Of a DNA stretch of 47,355 bases, positions 35,294-42,129 are shown piece after piece (the stretch's first letter is position 1; each line of letters opens with the position of its first letter). The notes under the pieces were generated by a model. That model saw nothing but the letters and a program-made list of their open reading frames with translations, made no database searches and was not told the DNA's origin. The DNA is taken from NCBI GenBank assembly GCA_031397815.1, contig JANNMJ010000041.1, positions 1 through 47,355 on the forward strand. Direction: 5' to 3'. The DNA is from JANNMJ01 sp031397815 (GTDB lineage: Bacteria > Bacteroidota > Bacteroidia > Cytophagales > Hymenobacteraceae). The position numbers were made by a program, and so were the translations under genes.

Positions 35294-35839
35294 ATGGAAG
35301 TCATTTCCTCCTCGACCCTTTACGCCGGTCATCTGCGCGTCCGGCAATTGACCGTCGAAGACCCGGCGGCGCCGACCGGTTCGGCGCCCCGGAAGTTTGA
35401 AGTTGTCAGTCGGCGCGATGCCGTGGCGGCGCTCGTCTACGACCCCACCGCCGATGCCTACCTGCTCGTCGAGCAGTGGCGCGCCGGGGCGCAAGGCCAG
35501 CTCCTCGAACTCCCCGCCGGTCTGATCGACGGCACCGAGCTACCCGAGACCGCCCTCCGCCGCGAGCTACTCGAAGAGCTGGGCGTTGAGGTGAGCGAGC
35601 CGGAGCTGATCGCCACTTTTTACACCTCGCCAGGCTTCTGTACCGAGCAAATATTTTTGTACTATGCCAAGGTGACCGCCCGCCCCGGCGAAGGCGGCGG
35701 ACTGGCCGACGAAGGCGAGTCGATTCGGATTCACGTCGTGCCGGTCGACGATTTTTACCGGATGCCGCTCTTCGATGGCAAGTCGTTGGTCGCGCAGCAG
35801 TGGGCGCGTCGGAAGCAGCTCAACCAGATTCCGCACTAG
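35294..35839 (+). CDS. NUDIX hydrolase (ADP-ribose pyrophosphatase-like)
   Basis: About 181 residues. The ATG at 35294 (MEVISSSTLYAGHLRVRQLTVE) is used rather than the upstream reading from 35093, whose extra 67 residues look non-coding. The NUDIX box is complete: GLIDGTELPETALRRELLEELGV fits Gx5Ex7REUxEExGU, with the Glu residues that bind magnesium. The sequence LVEQWRAGAQGQLLELPAGLIDG is typical of ADP-sugar pyrophosphatases, which cleave ADP-ribose and related compounds. Specific substrate not certain. Confidence 0.9.
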   Translation: MEVISSSTLYAGHLRVRQLTVEDPAAPTGSAPRKFEVVSRRDAVAALVYDPTADAYLLVEQWRAGAQGQLLELPAGLIDGTELPETALRRELLEELGVEVSEPELIATFYTSPGFCTEQIFLYYAKVTARPGEGGGLADEGESIRIHVVPVDDFYRMPLFDGKSLVAQQWARRKQLNQIPH

Positions 35840-36060
35840 GGGTCTCCTAACTACGGCTTTGCTTAGTTATCATAACGAGAAGCAATACGGCCGAAGGCTG
35901 GATTGCCATTCGCGGTAGAGTGGGGGCGGTGGGGGGCGATGGGGAGCATTGGGAGCGGTTTTTCGCTTCCGCGATTAGGGACTTGGCCTATAGAGAGGAC
36001 GTTTCAGGGGAAAAGTGGCTTAAAACGCCGCTAATGCGCTGAGAGAGGGTAAGCCCGGTT

Positions 36061-36330
36061 CCGTCGTAGCCAGCTTTGTCGTAGCCAGCCTGTTGTGGCC
36101 AGCTCTGTCCCAGAGATGGTGTTGATAGGGACGCTGGTTGCGAACGCTGGTTTCCCTGTAGCCAGCTCTGTCCCAGAGATGGTGTTGATAGAGGAATTTG
36201 TGACCCTTTCTAATGCTAAACCGAGTCCGTTCTCAAATCAGTACCGCTTTCTTTTGACACCATCCCTGAGACAGGGCTGGCTACAACGGGCTGGCTACAA
36301 CGGGGCGGCAACAACGGACTCGCCACAACC
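36061..36330. repeat. REP-like repeat cluster (direct and inverted copies)
   Basis: Two exact 31-base copies at 36098-36128 and 36161-36191, plus a third in reverse orientation at about 36256-36287. Each has the form GTAGCCAGC then a small hairpin then ATGGTGT. The hairpin is CTCTG-TCC-CAGAG in the direct copies and CCCTG-TCT-CAGGG in the inverted one, so both sides of a base pair changed together. Further partial units (GTAGCCAGC at 36065 and 36081; GGCTGGCTACAAC at 36277 and 36290) flank them. The rest of the 520-base gap 35840-36359 shows nothing else. Confidence 0.7.
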
Positions 36331-36359
36331 CTCAATTCACAACGCCTTAACTTTCCCCC

Positions 36360-36998
36360 ATGAACATCGCCGACGCTTACACCCGCTGGTCTGATTCTTA
36401 CGACACCGACTCCAACCTCACCCGCGACCTCGACGCCCGCGTCGTTCGCGAAGTGCTGGCGGAGTGGCGGGGCGCCGTCGCCGTTGAGCTGGGGTGCGGC
36501 ACGGGGAAGAATACCGGTTGGCTCGCCGAGCGCGCCGGGCACCTGACGGCGCTCGACTTCTCGGCCGGAATGCTCGCGCAAGCCCGCGCCCGCACCACCG
36601 CCCCGAACGTCAGCTTCACCCAAGCCGACCTCACCGAGCCGTGGCCCGTGCCGACGGGCGCCGCCGACCTCGTCATCGGCAACCTCGTCCTCGAACACAT
36701 CGAGCACCTGCCGCACATCGCCGCTGAAGCCGCGCGGGTGCTGCGGCCCGGCGGCCGTCTGCTGCTCTGCGAGCTGCATCCGTTCCGGCAATACCTCGGC
36801 AGCAAAGCCCGGTTCGAAACCGCCGACGGCGCGACGGTCGAGATTCCCGCCTTTGTCCACCACGTCTCCGATTACCTCGCCGCCGCCCGCGCCGCCGGGC
36901 TCACCCTGCGCGAACTCCGCGAGTGGTGGCACCCCGACGATGTCGCCGCCGCCAAGCCGCCGCGCCTGCTGTCGGGGGAGTGGGAGTTGGCGCTGTAG
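36360..36998 (+). CDS. Class I SAM-dependent methyltransferase
   Basis: A 212-residue methyltransferase of the UbiE/Coq5-like type 11 group. Seen are motif I AVELGCGTGKNTGWLAERAG, the acidic motif LTALDFSAGMLAQARAR, motif II ADLVIGNLVLEHIEHLPHIAAEAARVLRPGG and a C-terminal helical/strand segment. The N-terminus MNIADAYTRWSDSYDTDSNLTRDLDA is typical of small-molecule methyltransferases. Substrate unknown. It is followed by a glycosyltransferase gene 76 bases on, which may be co-transcribed. Confidence 0.87.
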   Translation: MNIADAYTRWSDSYDTDSNLTRDLDARVVREVLAEWRGAVAVELGCGTGKNTGWLAERAGHLTALDFSAGMLAQARARTTAPNVSFTQADLTEPWPVPTGAADLVIGNLVLEHIEHLPHIAAEAARVLRPGGRLLLCELHPFRQYLGSKARFETADGATVEIPAFVHHVSDYLAAARAAGLTLRELREWWHPDDVAAAKPPRLLSGEWELAL

Positions 36999-37074
36999 TG
37001 GGCGCAGTAACGGCCCGACCGCCCGGCGGCCCCGGCAGTCGGTCGGCCGCCCACATCGGACCTACTTTTACGGT

Positions 37075-38100
37075 ATGCCCACCACCGCTTCCGCCTCCCG
37101 TCCGCGCATCCTGTACGCCGTCCAGACCACCGGCAACGGCCACCTCACGCGCTCCCTCGATATCGTGCCGCTCCTACAGGAGCGCGCCACCGTTGATGTG
37201 CTCCTGAGCGGCCCGCCGACCACGATGGCGCTCCCCTACGAGCCGGCGCACCGCGTGACGGGGATGGGGTTCGTGTTCGGGAAGAAGGGGGATATCGACT
37301 TCGCCAAAACTCTCGGGCAGATTCACGGGCGCACGTTCATCCGCGAGATGCGCGCGCTGCCGGTGCAGAATTACGACCTCGTCATCTCCGACTTTGAGCC
37401 CGTTTCGGCGTGGGCGTGCAAGCTGCGGCGGGTCCCGTGCGTGGCGCTCTCGCATCAGGATGCCGTGCTGAACCGGAACGCGCCGCAATCGCGCAAGCCC
37501 GACTTGCCCGGTCGGCTCGTGCTGAAGCATTTCGCGCCCGCCACGGCGCACTACGGCTTCCATTTTCAGCGCTACGACACCTGCGTTTTCACCCCCGTCA
37601 TCCGTCAGCAGGTACGCGCCCTGACTCCGCGTAACGACGGCCACTACACTGTTTACCTCCCCGCGTACGCCACCGAAACGCTCGTCAGCACCCTCCAGCG
37701 GCTGAGCCGGAAGATTCCCTTCGATGTGTTCAGCAAGCACGCCACTGCGCCGGAGCAGCACGGCAACATCCGCGTCCGGCCGGTGAGCGGCGCCGATTTC
37801 CTCGCCTCCCTCGGCGCGAGTGAGGGCGTGTTGTGCGGCGCCGGTTTCGAGACCCCCGCCGAAGCCCTTTTCCTCGGCAAAAAGCTCCTCGTCTCGCCGA
37901 TGCGCTCGCAGTATGAGCAGCGGTGCAACGCCGCTGCCCTGCGCGCTATGGGCGTCCCGGTCATCAAATCCCTCAACGAAAACGCCCTCGATACTTTACG
38001 GACGTGGCTCTTGGACGGCGAAATAATCCCCGTGGATTACCCGGATGAGACGGGGGCGATATTGGATCGGGTGATTGAGGAGAACCTGAATCGCAGATAA
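37075..38100 (+). CDS. Glycosyltransferase of GT-B fold (MurG-like family)
   Basis: About 341 residues. The ATG at 37075 begins MPTTASASRPRILYAVQTTGNGHLTRSLDIVPLL, in which GNGHLTRS is the glycine-rich N-terminal loop of GT28/GT1-like transferases; the longer reading overlaps the methyltransferase gene and is rejected. The C-terminal donor-binding half has VLCGAGFETPAEALFLGKKLLVSPMRSQYEQRCNAAALRAMGVP, the GGxxxxxEAL..P...Q..NA pattern of nucleotide-sugar binding. It is cytosolic or membrane-associated; acceptor and donor are unknown. Its last codons and stop lie inside a 23-base repeat. Confidence 0.85.
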   Translation: MPTTASASRPRILYAVQTTGNGHLTRSLDIVPLLQERATVDVLLSGPPTTMALPYEPAHRVTGMGFVFGKKGDIDFAKTLGQIHGRTFIREMRALPVQNYDLVISDFEPVSAWACKLRRVPCVALSHQDAVLNRNAPQSRKPDLPGRLVLKHFAPATAHYGFHFQRYDTCVFTPVIRQQVRALTPRNDGHYTVYLPAYATETLVSTLQRLSRKIPFDVFSKHATAPEQHGNIRVRPVSGADFLASLGASEGVLCGAGFETPAEALFLGKKLLVSPMRSQYEQRCNAAALRAMGVPVIKSLNENALDTLRTWLLDGEIIPVDYPDETGAILDRVIEENLNRR

Positions 38101-38176
38101 AGCAGATTGAGCTGCTGATTTAATGATTTTTGTTGTGCTGCCTACTGAGGACGTGAATCGCAGATAAAGCAGATTG
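38087..38176. repeat. 23-bp direct repeat pair
   Basis: The same 23 bases (TGAATCGCAGATAAAGCAGA plus TTG) occur at 38087-38109 and 38154-38176, 67 bases apart. The first copy encodes the last residues (LNRR) and the TAA stop of the glycosyltransferase gene. Sequences of this style recur as dispersed intergenic repeats in some genomes, so it may be a short mobile repeat that landed at the gene end. Confidence 0.6.
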
Positions 38177-38181
38177 CGGCC

Positions 38182-38691
38182 TCAGCAGAAGCGCACCCGT
38201 TGCACCGCCTGCCGGATATGCGGCGGCCCGATAACGTCGACCCCGGCGGGTGCCTTCTGCAACCAACGCAGTAAAAACGACAGGTCACGCGCCAGAAACG
38301 TCACGATGCTCTCGTCGTCGTCGGTGCGCGCGTATTCGCTGTACCATTCCGGTCGGTAATAGAGACGGTCGGTCTGATGGCGCCGGTTGGCGGCGCCCGT
38401 CAGGCGCACTTCCACCACCTGCATGGGCCGTCGTCCGGCGGGCGGCTGTTTCCAAAGGTTGCCGCTGCCCAAAGGCGACCGGTAGCCTTCCGTGGCCGAG
38501 CCCCGCATCGGCAGCCCTGCCGCTGCCAATGCCCGTAGGTGCAGCCGCAGCATCGCGGGTGTCAGCCCCAGCCGCTTCGTGAGAGCCGATGCGGTGCATT
38601 CGTCGGGTTCATAGAGGTAGCACAGCCCCGTAAGCAATGCGCGTTGCACATCAGGAAGGGCCGTGGGACGGCGGCGGTCACGCAGGATCAT
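38182..38691 (-). CDS. Small HTH regulator with WCX-like C-terminus
   Basis: A 169-residue predicted transcription factor. Residues about 12-68 form a winged-helix/DeoR-type HTH (LPDVQRALLTGLCYLYEPDECTASALTKRLGLTPAMLRLHLRALAAAGLPM). The C-terminal part (QVVEVRLTGAANRR...SIVTFLARDLSFLLRWLQKAPAGVDVIGPPHIRQAVQRVRF) resembles the C-terminal extension of WYL regulators, but the WYL core itself is missing. It is therefore either a cut-down WYL-type regulator or a separate family. Its neighbour upstream is a complete WYL regulator on the same strand. Target genes unknown. Confidence 0.6.
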   Translation of the reverse strand: MILRDRRRPTALPDVQRALLTGLCYLYEPDECTASALTKRLGLTPAMLRLHLRALAAAGLPMRGSATEGYRSPLGSGNLWKQPPAGRRPMQVVEVRLTGAANRRHQTDRLYYRPEWYSEYARTDDDESIVTFLARDLSFLLRWLQKAPAGVDVIGPPHIRQAVQRVRFC

Positions 38692-38778
38692 GGGGCAAAG
38701 AAATACCCCAAGACTTCCCCGATGCGCTGCGTGGTATCTACCGACGCTGGAAGAGTTGGGGGCGGGGTGAGGGAGAGA

Positions 38779-39801
38779 TTACGCGTACCGGCTGGCCGCC
38801 GCTCCTATTTTTTGTCCCATCTCAGTGCGAAGCGACTCCGGCGTGAGCACTTCCACATCTTCACCGAACGATAAAAGCAGGCTGGTCAACTCGCGATTGA
38901 GGCCGACGCGGAGCGTGATTTCGGTGCCGACCTCCGTAGTAGCACCTTCCTGTTGCGACGGGTGCAGAGGTTTGGTGAGCACGTAGGGCGCGCGGCTGGG
39001 AGAGAAACGCAGTTGCACATCGGCCACCGCGCCGCCTTCGGGCACGGAGGCCCCGATGACGTTGTCGAAGTACGACGTGGGATCGAGTAAGTCGTTTGTT
39101 TGAAACGGCAGAGTCAAGAGCGTTTCGATGCGTTCGCCTTGGATGCGGTCGAGGGCATAATTGCGCAATTGATTGAGCGACGCGCATCGGCCGAGCAAAA
39201 ACCAACGGTGGTTGTACTGCTTGAGCAGGTAAGGATGTACAGTTTCCGCCGATTCGTCCTTCTGAAAAGGTTTGTATCGAAACCGCACCACCTGCTGCCC
39301 GCGAATGGCTTCGTAGAGCGGCCCTAACCAAGCGGCCCCGGTATAGTCGGGGACGGTATCGAAGTGGAGCACGGCGGGCGCCGAGTCAGGCGCTGCACCG
39401 GTTCGCTCACTGAGCTGGTCGGCCACGCGAGTCAGCTCATCGAGCAGCGGCAAACCCCGGAAGGGTGCCAGCACAGCCAAAACCTGCCGCACGACGGCCA
39501 CGTCATCGGAAGTAACCGGCGTTTGCTCGATGGAGAAATCGGGGTCGGAATAATAGTAAAATCCGCGTCCTTCGCTCCGGTCGCAAACAATAGGTGCATT
39601 GTAGCCTGATTTACCGTCTGGACGCATCGCCCGGATGTCGGTGTTAATGGTACTAGGGCTGATTGCGTTTTTACCCGTGTGGTCCACGAGCCGCCGCGTC
39701 ACTTCGTCGCACAAGTCTTCGAGGTGCCAATGGCGCTGCCGCCGCCGAAAACAGTCGTTGAGGATACGGTAGCGTTGCAGTGCGTTCTGGTTGACGGGCA
39801 T
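38779..39801 (-). CDS. WYL-domain transcriptional regulator, likely repressor of the defence cluster
   Basis: About 340 residues. The start at 39801 (MPVNQNALQRYRILNDCFRRR) matches the usual N-terminus of Bacteroidota WYL regulators and drops an unlikely 68-residue leader. A winged-helix HTH (LCDEVTRRLVDHTG...SPSTINTDIRAMR) is followed by the WYL domain, VRFRYKPFQKDESAETVHPYLLKQYNHRWFLLGRC, where RWFLLG replaces WYL, and a WCX C-terminal extension ending LTPESLRTEMGQKI. WYL regulators such as BrxR and CapW bind inverted repeats and control phage-defence genes in response to a nucleic-acid-like signal. Here the palindrome TTGCAG-N5-CTGCAA lies in its own promoter region, divergent from 39884. 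Confidence 0.88.
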   Translation of the reverse strand: MPVNQNALQRYRILNDCFRRRQRHWHLEDLCDEVTRRLVDHTGKNAISPSTINTDIRAMRPDGKSGYNAPIVCDRSEGRGFYYYSDPDFSIEQTPVTSDDVAVVRQVLAVLAPFRGLPLLDELTRVADQLSERTGAAPDSAPAVLHFDTVPDYTGAAWLGPLYEAIRGQQVVRFRYKPFQKDESAETVHPYLLKQYNHRWFLLGRCASLNQLRNYALDRIQGERIETLLTLPFQTNDLLDPTSYFDNVIGASVPEGGAVADVQLRFSPSRAPYVLTKPLHPSQQEGATTEVGTEITLRVGLNRELTSLLLSFGEDVEVLTPESLRTEMGQKIGAAASRYA

Positions 39802-39844
39802 CGGGTATGGGGCAATGATTATTTTTTTGAAGGTAGTCGCGCCA

Positions 39845-39861
39845 TTGCAGATAGGCTGCAA
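39845..39861. promoter_or_regulatory. Operator 1: TTGCAG-N5-CTGCAA palindrome
   Basis: A 17-base dyad inside a 21-base sequence that is repeated exactly at 40139-40159. It lies between the divergent WYL regulator (start 39801) and zinc-ribbon gene (start 39884). Toward the right, GAGCTTTG at 39872-39879 (-7-like) begins 10 bases after it; toward the left, TACCTTCA on the minus strand begins about 9 bases after it. So it would occupy the -33 zone of both promoters. Confidence 0.72.
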
Positions 39862-39883
39862 AGGGAGGGCAGAGCTTTGCGGT

Positions 39884-40129
39884 ATGAAACCCCTTTCGCT
39901 TGCTACTCTGCAACCAGCAGCTATTCCGCCGCTTACTGGTACGTACGTTCTCGACGGACCACCTTTTATTTGCAACAGGTGCGGCGGGGCGGGTAAGCTA
40001 TCCAAATTCCACTACGTAGATGGAGGAAGATGCTTTCGATGCCTTGGCACTGGCTTAATTGGAAACGTCACGAAACCAATAGAAGGGGGAGGGTCCGTAA
40101 CTTATATAGTCTCCGTGGGAAAAATGTAA
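39884..40129 (+). CDS. Small zinc-ribbon protein
   Basis: An 81-residue protein (MKPLSLATLQPAAIPPLTGTYVLDGPPFICNRCGGAGKL...). It carries four Cys in a DnaJ-like zinc-knuckle arrangement, CNRCGGAGKLSKFHYVDGG then CFRCLGTG, a pattern I know from small uncharacterised bacterial proteins. It probably binds one zinc and may contact nucleic acid or protein. The predicted -7 box ends only 5 bases before the ATG, so the mRNA could be leaderless. It is the first gene to the right of the regulator and shares operator 1. Role in the cluster is inference. Confidence 0.7.
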   Translation: MKPLSLATLQPAAIPPLTGTYVLDGPPFICNRCGGAGKLSKFHYVDGGRCFRCLGTGLIGNVTKPIEGGGSVTYIVSVGKM

Positions 40130-40141
40130 AATTTTCTCCCA

Positions 40142-40158
40142 TTGCAGATAGGCTGCAA
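40142..40158. promoter_or_regulatory. Operator 2: second TTGCAG-N5-CTGCAA copy
   Basis: Identical to operator 1, including the ATAGG spacer, within the 21-base repeat 40139-40159. CACCTTTG at 40169-40176 (one base off TAnnTTTG) begins 10 bases after it, exactly the spacing seen at operator 1. The start codon of the ExoX-C-like gene is 60 bases downstream. Confidence 0.72.
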
Positions 40159-40217
40159 AATGGCCCACCACCTTTGTCGCATTCTTCACCCCCAACGCTA
40201 ACTCTTCCGAAAGCCTA

Positions 40218-40595
40218 ATGCGTCTCTACACACCTGATACCGTCTTCACCTTCGGCAAGCACCAAGGCAAAACGTTGGCACAGGTGGCACAGGAAGCCCC
40301 TTACTACGTGTCGTTCTGCCTGCTTAACCTCGATCATTTCGTAGTACCACGGGTGTGGGTAGAAAAGTTATTGGAAGCCCGCCCTACGCTGATTTTTTCA
40401 GAGGAGGTATGGAAAAAGCTGGCCTTTAAGGAGGCCGCCTACACCGCTCAGGAGGCCGCCGAGCAATGGCAAGACGATCATTACGACGAGCATTACGATG
40501 ATTCCTACTCGCGGCACGCTGAACGCGAAGAACAACGCCGCGATACGTTCTACGCGATGACCGACGGCCAATACGGCGATTACGAAGACTACTAA
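40218..40595 (+). CDS. ExoX-like C-terminal domain protein
   Basis: A 125-residue protein. The N-terminal part VFTFGKHQGKTLAQVAQEAPYYVSFCLLNLDHF matches the short FGKHKGKTL...P.Y..W domain found at the C-terminus of exodeoxyribonuclease X-like proteins and as a stand-alone module. It is thought to bind nucleic acid. The remaining half is acidic and rich in Asp, Glu, His and Tyr (WQDDHYDEHYDDSYSRHAEREEQRR). No nuclease catalytic residues are visible, so it is probably an accessory protein. It lies between operator 2 and the putative retron ncRNA, in the same direction as the RT. Confidence 0.72.
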   Translation: MRLYTPDTVFTFGKHQGKTLAQVAQEAPYYVSFCLLNLDHFVVPRVWVEKLLEARPTLIFSEEVWKKLAFKEAAYTAQEAAEQWQDDHYDEHYDDSYSRHAEREEQRRDTFYAMTDGQYGDYEDY

Positions 40596-40638
40596 CCCAC
40601 CCAGCGCCTACCTTGCGCCCTCGTTAATTTAAATACTC

Positions 40639-40857
40639 TGGTCCGCGACTGGCGGGCCACTCGCTCTTTGAAAGTGTCCGTGTAAGTGGTATTGATTCTG
40701 CCTGTGCGTTGCGCCGGGTTCAGTCAGCACGAAGGGTAGCAGCTGCACTGCAGCGGTGGCCTGTGCGCTGAATGATGATTGATTGATTAATTGCCGGGAG
40801 CTGTTTTTATGCTCTCCGTCCAAGAAAGGAATACCCAGCGGACGCTTTCTCTGCGAG
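40639..40857 (+). ncRNA. Putative retron ncRNA (msr-msd) upstream of reverse transcriptase
   Basis: A 295-base non-coding gap directly before the RT gene. A long-range stem closes it: CTCGC (40660-40664) pairs with GCGAG (40853-40857) and GAAAGTGTCCG (40670-40680) pairs with CGGACGCTTTC (40839-40849) with one G-U pair, as expected for a1/a2 arms. Inside is a long hairpin 40719-40772 (TTCAG/CTGAA, GCAC/GTGC, AGG/CCT, GCTGC-ACT-GCAGC) that could be the msd stem, and a hairpin near 40795-40817. A separate hairpin, 40639-40659, lies just before. The exact branching G and msr/msd limits cannot be fixed by eye. Confidence 0.6.
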
Positions 40858-40890
40858 AACTATTGAGAACAACTTTAGCCCTACTGTTGA

Positions 40891-42126
40891 ATGACGTCGA
40901 ACACTTCAGAAACAACTGAGCCGTCTAACGAAGAATTGCTGACCAAACTACGTCAGCAGTTTTTGGCTATTACGGATATTGAGTCTCTAGCGGCTGTACT
41001 AACACTGGCGGAAGAAGTACGTCAGAAGCGTCAGCCGAGACGAGAAGGGAAAGGCGTGGCGGATCAAAACCCCGAAATGCGACCTGTGCGGGTTGCCTCG
41101 CTGAACTATTATCTGTATCATCAAAAGGATCGTTACCACGCCTTCACGATTCCGAAGAAAAACGGGCAAACACGGCTAATTAAAGCGCCGAAACAGGGTT
41201 TGAAATGGGCGCAGCGCCTGCTCAATGAGTGTCTGCAAGCCGTATTCACACCTCGTGAAGCGGCGATGGGATTCGTGAAAGGCCGGAGTGTGGTGACCAA
41301 TGCGAGTAAGCACGTTGGGCGCCGCTTCGTGTTCAATCTCGACCTGAAAGACTTCTTTCCAAGTACCCACTTTGGGCGCGTGCATGCCGTGCTTCAATTG
41401 GAGCCTTTTGGCTTCTCGCCGAAAGTAGCCTACCTGATTGCTAACCTCTGTACGGATGCCGTAACGCAAACGGAAGAAGACGTAAAAGGCGAGGAAGTAG
41501 TCACAAAGCGGGCTTCACTCCCACAGGGTGCGCCTACATCGCCTATTCTCACGAATTTGGTGTGCCGACGCCTCGATACCAAGCTTGTCAAACTGGCTCA
41601 GACGCACCGTTGTACATATTCGCGCTACGCCGATGACCTGACTTTTTCGTCTAATCGCGAGGTGTTCACGGACGACTTTCGTGAGCAGGTGCGGCAGTTG
41701 ATCCGGTCGGAAGGCTATACGCCGCACCCTACAAAAGAGCGGCTGCAAACTTCCCGCGAGCGTCAGGAAGTAACTGGCGTGGTGGTGAATCGCCGCACGA
41801 ACGTGCCTCGCGAGTACGCTCGGCAAGTGCGAGCAATGCTACACCATTGGGAAGTATGGGGTGAAAAGGAGGCTGCCGAATACTTTGAAAGCAAGTACGA
41901 CCGCCAAGGCAAAGGCAGTCAGCGGCTCGGCCGGAGGTACAGCCAGCCGGAAGAAGTGCCAACCTTTAAGCGAGCATTGCTGGGAAAGATTGAATACCTA
42001 GGGATGGTTCGGGGCAAAGAAGATGCGATGTATCTAAACTTGCGGCAGCGTCACGACGATCTAAGTGGGCGGACTGCCCGGCAGATCGAAGCTGAATTGG
42101 CGCTGCTAGAACAACTTTCTGAGTAG
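40891..42126 (+). CDS. Retron-type reverse transcriptase
   Basis: A 411-residue RT. Retron-specific marks are present: the region X motif NAxxH as NASKH at residues 137-141 and the region Y motif VTG at 294-296 (EVTGVVVN). The polymerase motifs are LDLKDFFPS (150-158), LPQGAPTSP (210-218) and the active-site YADD (246-249, in YSRYADDLTFS). An extra N-terminal region of about 65 residues and a C-terminal extension of about 100 residues (GEKEAAEYFESKYD..., LLGKIEYLGMVRGKEDAMY) are not part of the core and could contact the ncRNA or effector. It starts 33 bases after the predicted ncRNA and ends 3 bases before the next gene. Retrons make msDNA and serve as phage-defence sensors. Confidence 0.92.
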   Translation: MTSNTSETTEPSNEELLTKLRQQFLAITDIESLAAVLTLAEEVRQKRQPRREGKGVADQNPEMRPVRVASLNYYLYHQKDRYHAFTIPKKNGQTRLIKAPKQGLKWAQRLLNECLQAVFTPREAAMGFVKGRSVVTNASKHVGRRFVFNLDLKDFFPSTHFGRVHAVLQLEPFGFSPKVAYLIANLCTDAVTQTEEDVKGEEVVTKRASLPQGAPTSPILTNLVCRRLDTKLVKLAQTHRCTYSRYADDLTFSSNREVFTDDFREQVRQLIRSEGYTPHPTKERLQTSRERQEVTGVVVNRRTNVPREYARQVRAMLHHWEVWGEKEAAEYFESKYDRQGKGSQRLGRRYSQPEEVPTFKRALLGKIEYLGMVRGKEDAMYLNLRQRHDDLSGRTARQIEAELALLEQLSE

Positions 42127-42129
42127 AGT

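Noticed and set aside
36061..36330. CRISPR array
   Set aside because: Repeats are few, irregularly spaced, partly inverted and contain a small hairpin with compensatory change. No cas genes are present. REP-like repeats fit better.
40596..42126. Diversity-generating retroelement or group II intron for the reverse transcriptase
   Set aside because: No template/variable repeat pair, no Avd-like gene, no maturase or endonuclease domain; NASKH and VTG marks and the upstream ncRNA point to a retron.
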